Shown here piece by piece: positions 55,693 to 63,349 of a stretch of 64,000 nucleotides of DNA. Numbering within the stretch: position 1 is the stretch's first letter; each line of letters begins with the position of its first letter. Where the stretch lies: assembly GCA_044230205.1 (NCBI GenBank), contig JBGARN010000005.1, forward strand, positions 11,033 to 75,032. The letters are read 5' to 3'. Source of the DNA: JAEUTH01 sp044230205 (GTDB lineage Bacteria; Bacteroidota; Bacteroidia; AKYH767-A; OLB10). The notes beneath the pieces are model-generated. The model did no database searches and was not told the origin of the DNA. It saw only the letters and a list, made by a program, of their open reading frames with translations. Made by a program: the position numbers and the translations under genes.

Positions 55693-56678
55693 TGAACAAA
55701 TTCCTAATCATACAAACAGCATTTATTGGTGATGTTATCCTGGCTACGGCTGTTGCGGAAAAGCTTCATCAATATTACCCTGATGCTGCGATTGATTTTT
55801 TATTACGTAAAGGAAATGAAAGCTTACTGGATAACAATCCGTTTATAAGAAATGTGATTGTATGGGATAAAAAGAAAAACAAGAATACCAACTTGCTGTT
55901 AATTGCAAAACAGGTACGAGCAAATGGATATGATTATGTGATCAACCTGCATCGTTTTGCAACTTCAGGCTTTGTTACCTTAATGAGTGGTGCTAAAAAC
56001 AGGGTTGGGTTTGAAAAAAATCCTATGTCATTTGGTTATACCAAAAAGTACATACATGAAATAGGAAATGGATTTCACGAGACAGATCGCAATCAGCAAT
56101 TAATTAAGGACATTACAGATAATACAGCAGCAAAGCCCAAACTTTATCCTTCAAACAATGATTTTGAAAAAGCCCGTCAGTTAACTGAAGGCTTAGAAAA
56201 ATATATTTGCATTGCACCTGCTTCTGTTTGGTTTACCAAACAATTTCCTGTTGTTAAATGGCTGGAGTTAATAGAGCGACTAAATTCAGTGTCATTAAAA
56301 ATATTCCTTTTGGGTGCTCCGGGTGATAAAGGAATGTGTGATGAAATTATTTCAAAATCATCCTATAAGAATATTCAAAACCTCGCAGGACAATTAACTT
56401 TTCTGCAATCTGCAGCATTAATGAAAGGCGCTGCCATGAACTTTGTAAATGATTCAGCACCGCTGCATATCTGTTCTGCAATGAATGCAAAAACTACTTC
56501 GGTATTTTGTTCTACAGTTCCAGCATTTGGATTTGGACCCCTGGCTGATGATTCAGTAATTTTAGAATCAAAAGAAAATTTATCTTGTCGTCCCTGCGGA
56601 TTGCACGGATATGCTGCATGCCCGAAAGGACATTTTAAATGTGCACTAGCAATTGATGTTTCAGGTTTGAAGTTATAA
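55689..56678 (+). CDS. Family 9 glycosyltransferase (heptosyltransferase-like)
   Basis: 329 residues with a GT-B fold. The opening FLIIQTAFIGDVILATAVAEKL, the middle YICIAPASVWFTKQFPVVKWLEL and the FVNDSAPLHICSAMNAKT motif are those of ADP-heptose:LPS heptosyltransferases. It should add a sugar to the lipid A core at the inner membrane; which sugar is unknown. A C-terminal cluster of cysteines (CRPCGLHGYAACPKGHFKC) is common in this family. Its ATG overlaps the dapD stop codon, so the two are cotranslated. Confidence 0.87.
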   Translation: MMNKFLIIQTAFIGDVILATAVAEKLHQYYPDAAIDFLLRKGNESLLDNNPFIRNVIVWDKKKNKNTNLLLIAKQVRANGYDYVINLHRFATSGFVTLMSGAKNRVGFEKNPMSFGYTKKYIHEIGNGFHETDRNQQLIKDITDNTAAKPKLYPSNNDFEKARQLTEGLEKYICIAPASVWFTKQFPVVKWLELIERLNSVSLKIFLLGAPGDKGMCDEIISKSSYKNIQNLAGQLTFLQSAALMKGAAMNFVNDSAPLHICSAMNAKTTSVFCSTVPAFGFGPLADDSVILESKENLSCRPCGLHGYAACPKGHFKCALAIDVSGLKL

Positions 56679-56761
56679 ATTTCAATTTTTAAGAATCGGG
56701 ATGATCTTTGTATTGAGCGAAGCAACTTCAATTAATGATGTTCCAAATTGTAAATAGTTAA

Positions 56762-57325
56762 ATGGAAGAAGATATACAACAATGCCTGGAAGTATTACGC
56801 AAAGGAGGAATAATTCTCTACCCTACTGATACCATTTGGGGGATTGGCTGTGATGCTAGAAATGAAAAAGCAGTTCAACGAGTTTTTGATATTAAGAAAA
56901 GAAGCGATTCAAAAAGTTTGATTGTTTTAGTTGATCATGAAAATCAGTTGAACAAATATGTTCGCGAAGTACCTGCAGTTGCCTGGGATTTAATTGAATT
57001 TGCAGAAGATCCGCTTACCATTATTTATGATAATGCCGGGTCGCTAGCTCCCAATGTTTTGGCTGATGACGGAAGCCTTGGCATTCGTGTATGCAAAGAT
57101 GAGTTCTGCAAAAAGCTGATTCATAAATTGGGAAGGCCTTTGGTTTCAACATCTGCCAATGTTAGCGGAGAACCTGCTCCTGAAAATTTTTCGCAGATCA
57201 GTGATGATATCAGGAACAATGTTGACTATGTTGTTAAATGGAGGCAGGATGAAAGAAAAAGATCACAACCATCAAAAATCATCAAGCTAAAAACCAATGG
57301 GGAAATAAAAATTATCCGTAAGTAA
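56762..57325 (+). CDS. Sua5/YrdC-family protein (probable threonylcarbamoyl-AMP synthase)
   Basis: 187 residues, the short YrdC/TsaC-like form. It shows ILYPTDTIWGIGCDA, KKRSDSKSLIVL and RPLVSTSANVSGEPAP, the motifs that bind ATP, bicarbonate and threonine. The product is the intermediate for t6A37 in ANN-decoding tRNAs, the substrate of the MtaB encoded at 17029. YciO-like paralogs with uncertain function share these motifs, so the assignment is probable, not certain. It lies 84 bases after the GT9 gene and 26 before nth, so it may belong to the dapD operon. Confidence 0.85.
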   Translation: MEEDIQQCLEVLRKGGIILYPTDTIWGIGCDARNEKAVQRVFDIKKRSDSKSLIVLVDHENQLNKYVREVPAVAWDLIEFAEDPLTIIYDNAGSLAPNVLADDGSLGIRVCKDEFCKKLIHKLGRPLVSTSANVSGEPAPENFSQISDDIRNNVDYVVKWRQDERKRSQPSKIIKLKTNGEIKIIRK

Positions 57326-57350
57326 ACTCATTTCACAAAAACAAACCATC

Positions 57351-57983
57351 GTGGCAACAAAACATAATTGGGCTGAAGAAATAAAGCCGCTTATTAAAAA
57401 GTATAAGACCAAAAAGCATCCGCTTGAGTACAGCAATATGTATCAGCTATTAGTGATGGTGGTATTGTCAGCACAAACTACCGATAACCTAGTTAATGAT
57501 ATTGCACCTGCACTTTTTAAAGAATTTCCTAACATGGCTGCCCTTGCCAATGCTAAACCCGAAACACTCGATCCGTTGATCAGGAAAGTGAGAGGTTCAT
57601 TAAAAAAGGGAGCATGGCTGATACGAATAGCGCAGTTATTAAAATCTGACAAAAATATTCCGCTTACAATGGAAGGGTTAACAAAGTTGCCCGGAATTGG
57701 CCGCAAATCAGCCAATGTAATTATGCGTGAAGCAGGTGTAAAGGCTGAAGGTGTAATCGTTGACCTGCATGTGTTGCGTGTAGCGCCCCGGTTAGGCATT
57801 GCAAAAGGCGAGGAAGCAAAAGATATTGAAAAGCAGATTATGGAAAAGGTGGATCCTAAAGACTGGGGACAGGCAGGCATGGCTATTTCATTTCTGGGAA
57901 GAGATACTTGCCGCCCAACCAATCCGAAGCATGAGGAATGTGTTTTGGCTAAAGTTTGCGATTACTTTAAGAATGGCAAGTAA
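57351..57983 (+). CDS. nth: Endonuclease III-family DNA glycosylase/AP lyase
   Basis: 210 residues, GTG start. The helix-hairpin-helix LPGIGRKSANVI provides catalytic K119, and D138 lies in VDLHVLRV (family VDTHV). The enzyme excises oxidised pyrimidines and cleaves AP sites. The iron-sulfur motif C-x6-C-x2-C-x5-C reads C187, H194, C197, C203: the second cysteine is a histidine at the equivalent place. It may still bind a cluster, or the cluster may be altered. It follows the Sua5/YrdC gene by 26 bases and no terminator is visible after it. Confidence 0.9.
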   Translation: MATKHNWAEEIKPLIKKYKTKKHPLEYSNMYQLLVMVVLSAQTTDNLVNDIAPALFKEFPNMAALANAKPETLDPLIRKVRGSLKKGAWLIRIAQLLKSDKNIPLTMEGLTKLPGIGRKSANVIMREAGVKAEGVIVDLHVLRVAPRLGIAKGEEAKDIEKQIMEKVDPKDWGQAGMAISFLGRDTCRPTNPKHEECVLAKVCDYFKNGK

Positions 57984-58143
57984 GTTTTTATACTCCTATT
58001 TCCGTTTTTTCCAATTGCTTTTATAAATAATGAGGCAAAATCAACCATGTACGATTTCTCTAAAATGCAGAGGTTGAAAATAAGGCTTGAAATAAAAATG
58101 ATTTAAAACTTACGCGACTGAAAAAGAATGAATCGATTTTAAT

Positions 58144-58803
58144 TTATTGTCCGAACAAATTACCCAGCTCCTCAACAGAATCAACAACAGTAATCGCACC
58201 ATAACTTTCAAGCACTTTTTTATCACCACCAAAGCCCCAACTTACCCCAATTGTTTTTACTGCATGATAATCTGCAGCAAAAATATCCCATTTACTGTCG
58301 CCAATCATTACCGAGTTTTTATTGCTTATTCCTTCGTCATACTCAAGGATTTCTTTAATAAGTTCTGATTTAGTGTGATGATGATTATCAATATCAACAC
58401 CTTTTACAAGCGTAAAAAAATCGTTGATGCCAAAATGCCTTAGTATAAGATCAGTAAATACCTGCGGCTTATTGGTTGCCACAAAAAGTTTGAAATCTTT
58501 TTTAGAAAGATCTGCCAGTAGTTCATACATCCCATTGTACATTTCATTTTGACTCCAGCCTTTTTCTGAATAATACTTTCTGAAATGATGCACCGCTTTC
58601 TCAATATCATTTTCATCAGTAAAAAAATGCTGCTTAAAGCATTCGTAAATTGGGGGACCTATAAAGCCCGTAAAATCATAGTCATCAGCTATTACCACAT
58701 TCATTTTATGCAAGGCATACTTCAAAGCATTGTAAATTCCGGGGCGTGAGTCGCTTATGGTGCCATCAAGGTCAAAAATTAAATTCCTGTAAACTGTATT
58801 CAT
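58144..58803 (-). CDS. HAD-family hydrolase, phosphoglycolate-phosphatase-like
   Basis: 219 residues. Motif I is FDLDGTISDS, motif II is ATNKP, motif III is a lysine near SELIKEI, and motif IV is IGDSKWD. The cap insert after motif I makes it a subclass I HAD enzyme such as Gph. Substrate unknown. The frame extends upstream to an ATG at 58941, but the extra 46 residues translate a REP-like repeat and a promoter; a perfect -7 element (58821-58828) lies between the two ATGs, so 58803 is the start. Confidence 0.88.
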   Translation of the reverse strand: MNTVYRNLIFDLDGTISDSRPGIYNALKYALHKMNVVIADDYDFTGFIGPPIYECFKQHFFTDENDIEKAVHHFRKYYSEKGWSQNEMYNGMYELLADLSKKDFKLFVATNKPQVFTDLILRHFGINDFFTLVKGVDIDNHHHTKSELIKEILEYDEGISNKNSVMIGDSKWDIFAADYHAVKTIGVSWGFGGDKKVLESYGAITVVDSVEELGNLFGQ

Positions 58804-58820
58804 AAGATGATTTAAGCGCA

Positions 58821-58828
58821 CAAATATA
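58821..58828 (-). promoter_or_regulatory. -7 promoter element of the HAD hydrolase gene
   Basis: TATATTTG on the minus strand matches TAnnTTTG exactly, 17 bases upstream of the ATG at 58803. It lies inside the apparent N-terminal extension of the open frame and argues against it. Confidence 0.55.
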
Positions 58829-58866
58829 GAATAAGCTGATGGAGTTTGGCTAATGGTGCGCATGTT

Positions 58867-58944
58867 GTCATGCTGACGAAGGCCAGCATCTGAATAAATT
58901 TTGTTTCTATGCTCCGACAGATGCTGAAACAAGTTCAGCATGAC
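58867..58944. repeat. REP/BIME-like inverted repeat upstream of the HAD gene
   Basis: Two outward-facing units: left 58867-58892 (GTCATGCTGA ... CAGCATCTG) and right 58918-58944, whose reverse complement begins GTCATGCTGAACTTGTTTCA. Each unit also folds on itself through ATGCTG/CAGCAT. Sequences of the type TCATGCTGAACTTGTTTCAG are, to my knowledge, dispersed repeats in Bacteroidota. It resembles in layout, but not in sequence, the element at 19730-19799. Confidence 0.75.
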
Positions 58945-59047
58945 GTGCGGAGTTAGTATGACACAATAATGGGACTTTTGTCATCCACTCTTATGGTTTG
59001 CATTTTATAATACACGAAACCTAATATTATCTTCACCCCCTGCAATT

Positions 59048-60463
59048 ATGAATCTTAAACAATTTCTTACGCATCCTGTTTTTGAAATCGTTAGCAGTTG
59101 TGCTGCAAAGACAGGAACACCAGTATATGTAATAGGAGGGTGGGTCCGCGATTTATTACTTCATCGCGATTGTAAAGATATTGATATCGTGTGCGAAGGC
59201 GATGGTATAGACCTGGCTAAAGCAGTGGCTAAGAAGTTGGGTAATGCCTATCATGTTCATGTGTTTAAAAATTTTGGCACAGCTCAAATCAAATTTGATG
59301 ATTATGATTTGGAATTTGTTGGCGCACGTAAGGAATCGTATCAATCTCATTCACGTAAGCCTGAAGTGGAAAAAGGCAGTATAGCTGATGATCAGCAGCG
59401 CAGAGATTTCACGGTCAATGCACTTGCAATTGCGTTAAATACTGAAAATTATGGAGAGCTAATTGATCCATTTAATGGCATACAGGATCTCGAAAATAAA
59501 ATTTTACGTACACCACTTAATCCTGACATTACTTACTCTGATGATCCGTTGCGTATGATGCGCGCTGTTAGGTTTGCTACGCAATTAAACTTTACTATTG
59601 AAAAGCAATCGTATGAATCCATACACAGAAATGCTGAACGGATTAAAATCGTTTCGCAGGAACGTATAACAGATGAGTTAAATAAAATAATTCTTGCCAA
59701 AGTTCCATCTGCAGGATTTAAGCTGTTGTTTGATAGCGGTTTGTTACAAATAGTATTTCCGCAAATGGCTGCCCTTCATGGTGTTGAATATGTTGATGGG
59801 AAAGGTCACAAGGATAATTTTTATCACACGCTTCAAGTGCTCGATAATCTTTGCAAAACAAGCGAGGATCTCTGGCTGCGCTGGGCTGCAATATTGCATG
59901 ATATTGCAAAGCCTGTAACCAAGCGATTTGAACCTGGACATGGATGGACATTTCATGGCCATGAAGACAAAGGCGCCCGAATGGTTCCGGCTATCTTTAA
60001 ACAATTAAAGCTGCCATTAAATGAGCATATGAAATTTGTTCAAAAGATGGTGCTCCTTCACCTGAGGCCTATTGTACTTGCGCAGGAGGTGGTTACTGAC
60101 AGTGCTGTGCGCAGGTTGCTTTTCGAAGCGTGTGATGATATTGAATCGCTGATGAAACTGTGCACTGCCGATATCACTTCTAAAAACGAAATGAAGGTAA
60201 AGCGCTTTTTAAACAATTATGAATTGGTAAAAAAGAAATTGGTAGAAGTTGAAGAAAAAGACAGGATTCGCAACTGGCAACCGCCTATAACAGGTGAAAT
60301 AATTATGCAAACCTTCAACCTTGCTCCATCGCCTATTGTCGGAGAAATAAAAACAATAATACGCGAAGCGATTTTAGATGGTGAAATAAAAAACGATTAC
60401 CATGAAGCTTATGCCCTGATGCTCACAGCAGCAGAAAAACTTGGTGTTAAAAAAATACAATAG
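59048..60463 (+). CDS. cca: CCA tRNA nucleotidyltransferase/poly(A) polymerase family with HD domain
   Basis: 471 residues. The nucleotidyltransferase head has YVIGGWVRDLLLHRDCKDIDIV, with the two metal-binding aspartates, and RRDFTVNALAIAL. The neck region YSDDPLRMMRAVRFATQL, an HD domain (WAAILHDIAKP, GHEDKGARM) and a helical tail follow. It adds or repairs the 3'-CCA of tRNAs, though some homologs are poly(A) polymerases; the HD domain is a likely phosphatase or phosphodiesterase. Monocistronic, convergent with the barrel protein gene only 15 bases away. Confidence 0.9.
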   Translation: MNLKQFLTHPVFEIVSSCAAKTGTPVYVIGGWVRDLLLHRDCKDIDIVCEGDGIDLAKAVAKKLGNAYHVHVFKNFGTAQIKFDDYDLEFVGARKESYQSHSRKPEVEKGSIADDQQRRDFTVNALAIALNTENYGELIDPFNGIQDLENKILRTPLNPDITYSDDPLRMMRAVRFATQLNFTIEKQSYESIHRNAERIKIVSQERITDELNKIILAKVPSAGFKLLFDSGLLQIVFPQMAALHGVEYVDGKGHKDNFYHTLQVLDNLCKTSEDLWLRWAAILHDIAKPVTKRFEPGHGWTFHGHEDKGARMVPAIFKQLKLPLNEHMKFVQKMVLLHLRPIVLAQEVVTDSAVRRLLFEACDDIESLMKLCTADITSKNEMKVKRFLNNYELVKKKLVEVEEKDRIRNWQPPITGEIIMQTFNLAPSPIVGEIKTIIREAILDGEIKNDYHEAYALMLTAAEKLGVKKIQ

Positions 60464-60478
60464 AACAAATGGCAAGGA

Positions 60479-61048
60479 TTAAAAGCCTGCCGCAAAACCA
60501 ATTCTGATTATTGGATTTTCGTAAGGAGAATATTTTTCATCAACCAGATCCCATAAAATAGAAAACTGCATACCTGCATTATTACCTATGGCCTGGTAAT
60601 ACCCTCCTCCAACCAAGAACTGATAAATATTATCGCGTGTGGTTTCTCCGTAATAATAATTATTGGCATCTAATTTGGGTACTGACAGGTTAAGAAACCC
60701 AGGTTCAACATGAAGGAAGGCTTGAGGAATAACCCTGTATTCAGCCCAAAGACTGCCTCCCCAGATATTGTCTTCTTCAGTTAAAGTTTGGTTTGTAACG
60801 GTATAGTATTTATACTTATAATAAATATAGGTGACGCCAATACCTGTTGTTAGTTTTTCAGTTGCCCTGTAGCCGATAATTGGTGATAAATTCACCTGGG
60901 TGTTAGTACCAAATTGAGCGCCAAGAGAACCACCAAAAACAAGCCTTTCTGACAATGACCTTTTAACGGGTGGATCGCCTGATTTTTGTGCTGAAGCATG
61001 AATAAATACTCCGGCAATAATTAGCGCCACCAATACAATTTTCTTCAT
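60479..61048 (-). CDS. Small outer-membrane beta-barrel-like protein
   Basis: 189 residues with a clear signal peptide (KIVLVALIIAGVFIHASAQ). The mature part has about eight alternating strands rich in Tyr and Gly (LTTGIGVTYIYYKYKYY, FLVGGGYYQAIG) and ends in an aromatic residue (GFAAGF), as barrels do. No family was recognised with confidence; function unknown. A perfect -7 element lies 21 bases upstream. Confidence 0.75.
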   Translation of the reverse strand: MKKIVLVALIIAGVFIHASAQKSGDPPVKRSLSERLVFGGSLGAQFGTNTQVNLSPIIGYRATEKLTTGIGVTYIYYKYKYYTVTNQTLTEEDNIWGGSLWAEYRVIPQAFLHVEPGFLNLSVPKLDANNYYYGETTRDNIYQFLVGGGYYQAIGNNAGMQFSILWDLVDEKYSPYENPIIRIGFAAGF

Positions 61049-61068
61049 AAGATTGTTTTATTTGCACG

Positions 61069-61076
61069 CAAACGTA
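61069..61076 (-). promoter_or_regulatory. -7 promoter element of the beta-barrel gene
   Basis: TACGTTTG on the minus strand matches TAnnTTTG exactly, about 20 bases before the ATG at 61048. There is no TTG at -33. Confidence 0.5.
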
Positions 61077-61169
61077 AAAAAAAGATTGATGTAAAAGTTT
61101 TTTAGGTTTACAGGTAAATTAGTTCTGACTTGGAATTTTTACATCTTAGCAACAAACAAAATTGAATAT

Positions 61170-61883
61170 ATGAATATCGTAATTACAGGGGCAGGTTCGG
61201 GAATTGGCTATCAACTGGCGTTGTTGTTTGCATCCACCTTTCACAACCGTATCATTTGCTTGTCGCGCAATGTTGAAAATCTGAAAAAGCTGCATGATGA
61301 AGTGTACCGCAAAAACCCGGCTGCAAGGCTTATGATACTTGAAACGGATCTGGAAAACCCTGATGAGGAAAAAATAACAAATGTGATACATGATTACCAG
61401 CTGGAGCAAATCGATATACTGGTGAACAATGCCGGCTGCATGATCAATAAGCCATTTGAAGAGCTGACAGATGCCGACTGGTTAAAAACCTATGCGGTAA
61501 ATGTTATGGGTGGTGTAAAGCTGATCCGCATACTGATGCCCTGGTTGAAAAACAAATCAAAGCGAACTCATATTATTAACATCAGCAGTATGGGAGGGGT
61601 GCAGGGCTCTGTAAAGTTCCCCGGTCTTTCAGCGTACAGCAGCAGTAAAGGCGCACTTGCTGTATTAACCGAATGCCTGGCCGAAGAATTCAAAGACCTG
61701 AACATAGCAGTTAACTGTCTTGCATTGGGTGCAGTAAGTACTGAAATGTTTCAGCGTGCCTTTCCCGAATTTAAGGCTCCTGTAACTGCTGATAAAATGG
61801 CCAGGTTTGTATATGATTTTGCAATTACCGGCCCGGGTTATTTTAACGGAAAGGTTATTCCTGTTTCCATGTCAACTCCTTAA
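61170..61883 (+). CDS. Short-chain dehydrogenase/reductase (SDR)
   Basis: 237 residues of the classical SDR fold: NAD(P)-binding TGAGSGIG at about 6-13, NNAG near 87, a catalytic Ser (NISSMGG) and YSSSK (Tyr and Lys near 150-154). The substrate is unknown. The C-terminus matches small SDRs. The lipoprotein gene follows three bases after its stop. Confidence 0.88.
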   Translation: MNIVITGAGSGIGYQLALLFASTFHNRIICLSRNVENLKKLHDEVYRKNPAARLMILETDLENPDEEKITNVIHDYQLEQIDILVNNAGCMINKPFEELTDADWLKTYAVNVMGGVKLIRILMPWLKNKSKRTHIINISSMGGVQGSVKFPGLSAYSSSKGALAVLTECLAEEFKDLNIAVNCLALGAVSTEMFQRAFPEFKAPVTADKMARFVYDFAITGPGYFNGKVIPVSMSTP

Positions 61884-61886
61884 AGC

Positions 61887-63293
61887 TTGAAAAAATACCT
61901 ACTGTATATTTTAATTTCGGTAACAGCATACAGCTGCAGTACGAATACATCCAAAACAACAACTGAATCAACAGTTGATACAGCAGTGGCTGAAGAGCCT
62001 TTGAGCAATTATGCAGCAGCAGATACCTTTGTGCGCGGTGAAATTATTTCAAATATTAATTGCGCAAGTGATCCGTCAAAGCACTTTGCATTATACATTC
62101 CCAAAGAACCCGGACCATTACCCGGAATTATTTTTTTCTTCGATGCGCACGGAGATCCTGTTATTCCACTAACAAAGTATAAAGCACTTGCTGATGAATT
62201 TAAATTTGTTTTAGCCGGAAGCTATGACTCCAAAAACGGAAATGACTGGACCACTACTTCGCAAATATGGCAGGCGTTAATTGCGGAAAAGCGAATAACT
62301 TATGATCTGAATCGAATTTATACGGCAGGTTTCAGTGGTGGAGCCAAAGTGGCATCCTACATTGCATTAAACAATTCAAACATATCAGGTGTAATAGCAA
62401 ACGGAGCAGGTTTACCGGAAACACAGCAACAGTTACCCGCAGGCAATTTTACATTCGTTGGCATAGCAGGAACCGGTGATATGAATATGACGGAATTGGT
62501 ATCACTCGATGAGCAGCTTAACCAGACAAGCATCAGGCATCAACTTTTATTTTTTGATGGAAAACATGAATGGTGCCCGGTTGAAACCATGCATGATGCA
62601 TTTGTGTGGCTGCATTTTGATGAGGTGCGAAAGTCAAAAATGGAAATAGATCCAAAGTGGAGAGACGACTTTATTACAAAGCATAGCAAATTGGCTGAAC
62701 AGTTTAAAAAACAAAATAATCTGTACACTGCAGTAAATGAATTCAAATTATTGAATAATTATCTTAGGGATGGAATATCACCTGCAGCTGCTAAATATGA
62801 AAATGAAGCGGCTGCTCTTGTCAAATTACCCGAATATCAAAAGCAACAGGCGGCATTTAATTCATTGCTTGAAACAGAAAAGAATATTAAATCAAATTTA
62901 ATAGCCATGTTGCAGCAAAATACCGATCTGGGTTTCTGGAAAACTACTATTGAAGGGCTGAATAAGCAATCCCGGCAAAATGATGCAACCGCTGCAATGT
63001 ATCAACGAGCTACCAGTTATTTGAGCCTTGCCTGTTATTCACTAAGTAACAGGGCTTTGAATACAGGTGAAAATGAAATTGCATTAAACTACATATCAAT
63101 TTATAAAATGGTGGATCCGGGTAATTCAGAAGCCTGGTATTTCAGTGCCATGCTCAATGCAAGAACCGGAAAAATGGAAGCTGCAAAAACTGATTTAAAA
63201 AAAGCAATTGAAAAAGGTTTTAATGACTGGAAAAGAATGGAAATGCAGCAGGAGTTTGCAGCATTAAATAAGGATGATTTAAAAAGTAAATGA
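61887..63293 (+). CDS. Lipoprotein with alpha/beta-hydrolase and TPR-like domains
   Basis: 468 residues, TTG start. A short signal peptide ends at a lipobox-like TAYSC (Cys17), so it is probably a lipoprotein. Residues about 50-250 resemble a polyhydroxybutyrate-depolymerase or esterase-type alpha/beta hydrolase: GIIFFFDAHGDP, the nucleophile GFSGGA, and a late catalytic histidine (KHEWCPV). The C-terminal half (about 270-468) is helical with TPR-like repeats (AWYFSAMLNARTGKMEAAKTDL). Substrate unknown. It is three bases downstream of the SDR gene and probably cotranscribed with it. Confidence 0.78.
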   Translation: MKKYLLYILISVTAYSCSTNTSKTTTESTVDTAVAEEPLSNYAAADTFVRGEIISNINCASDPSKHFALYIPKEPGPLPGIIFFFDAHGDPVIPLTKYKALADEFKFVLAGSYDSKNGNDWTTTSQIWQALIAEKRITYDLNRIYTAGFSGGAKVASYIALNNSNISGVIANGAGLPETQQQLPAGNFTFVGIAGTGDMNMTELVSLDEQLNQTSIRHQLLFFDGKHEWCPVETMHDAFVWLHFDEVRKSKMEIDPKWRDDFITKHSKLAEQFKKQNNLYTAVNEFKLLNNYLRDGISPAAAKYENEAAALVKLPEYQKQQAAFNSLLETEKNIKSNLIAMLQQNTDLGFWKTTIEGLNKQSRQNDATAAMYQRATSYLSLACYSLSNRALNTGENEIALNYISIYKMVDPGNSEAWYFSAMLNARTGKMEAAKTDLKKAIEKGFNDWKRMEMQQEFAALNKDDLKSK

Positions 63294-63349
63294 ATCAATT
63301 CCTGTTTTACTCATAAATTGAAATCAATAAATGAATAATGGTTTTCAAT

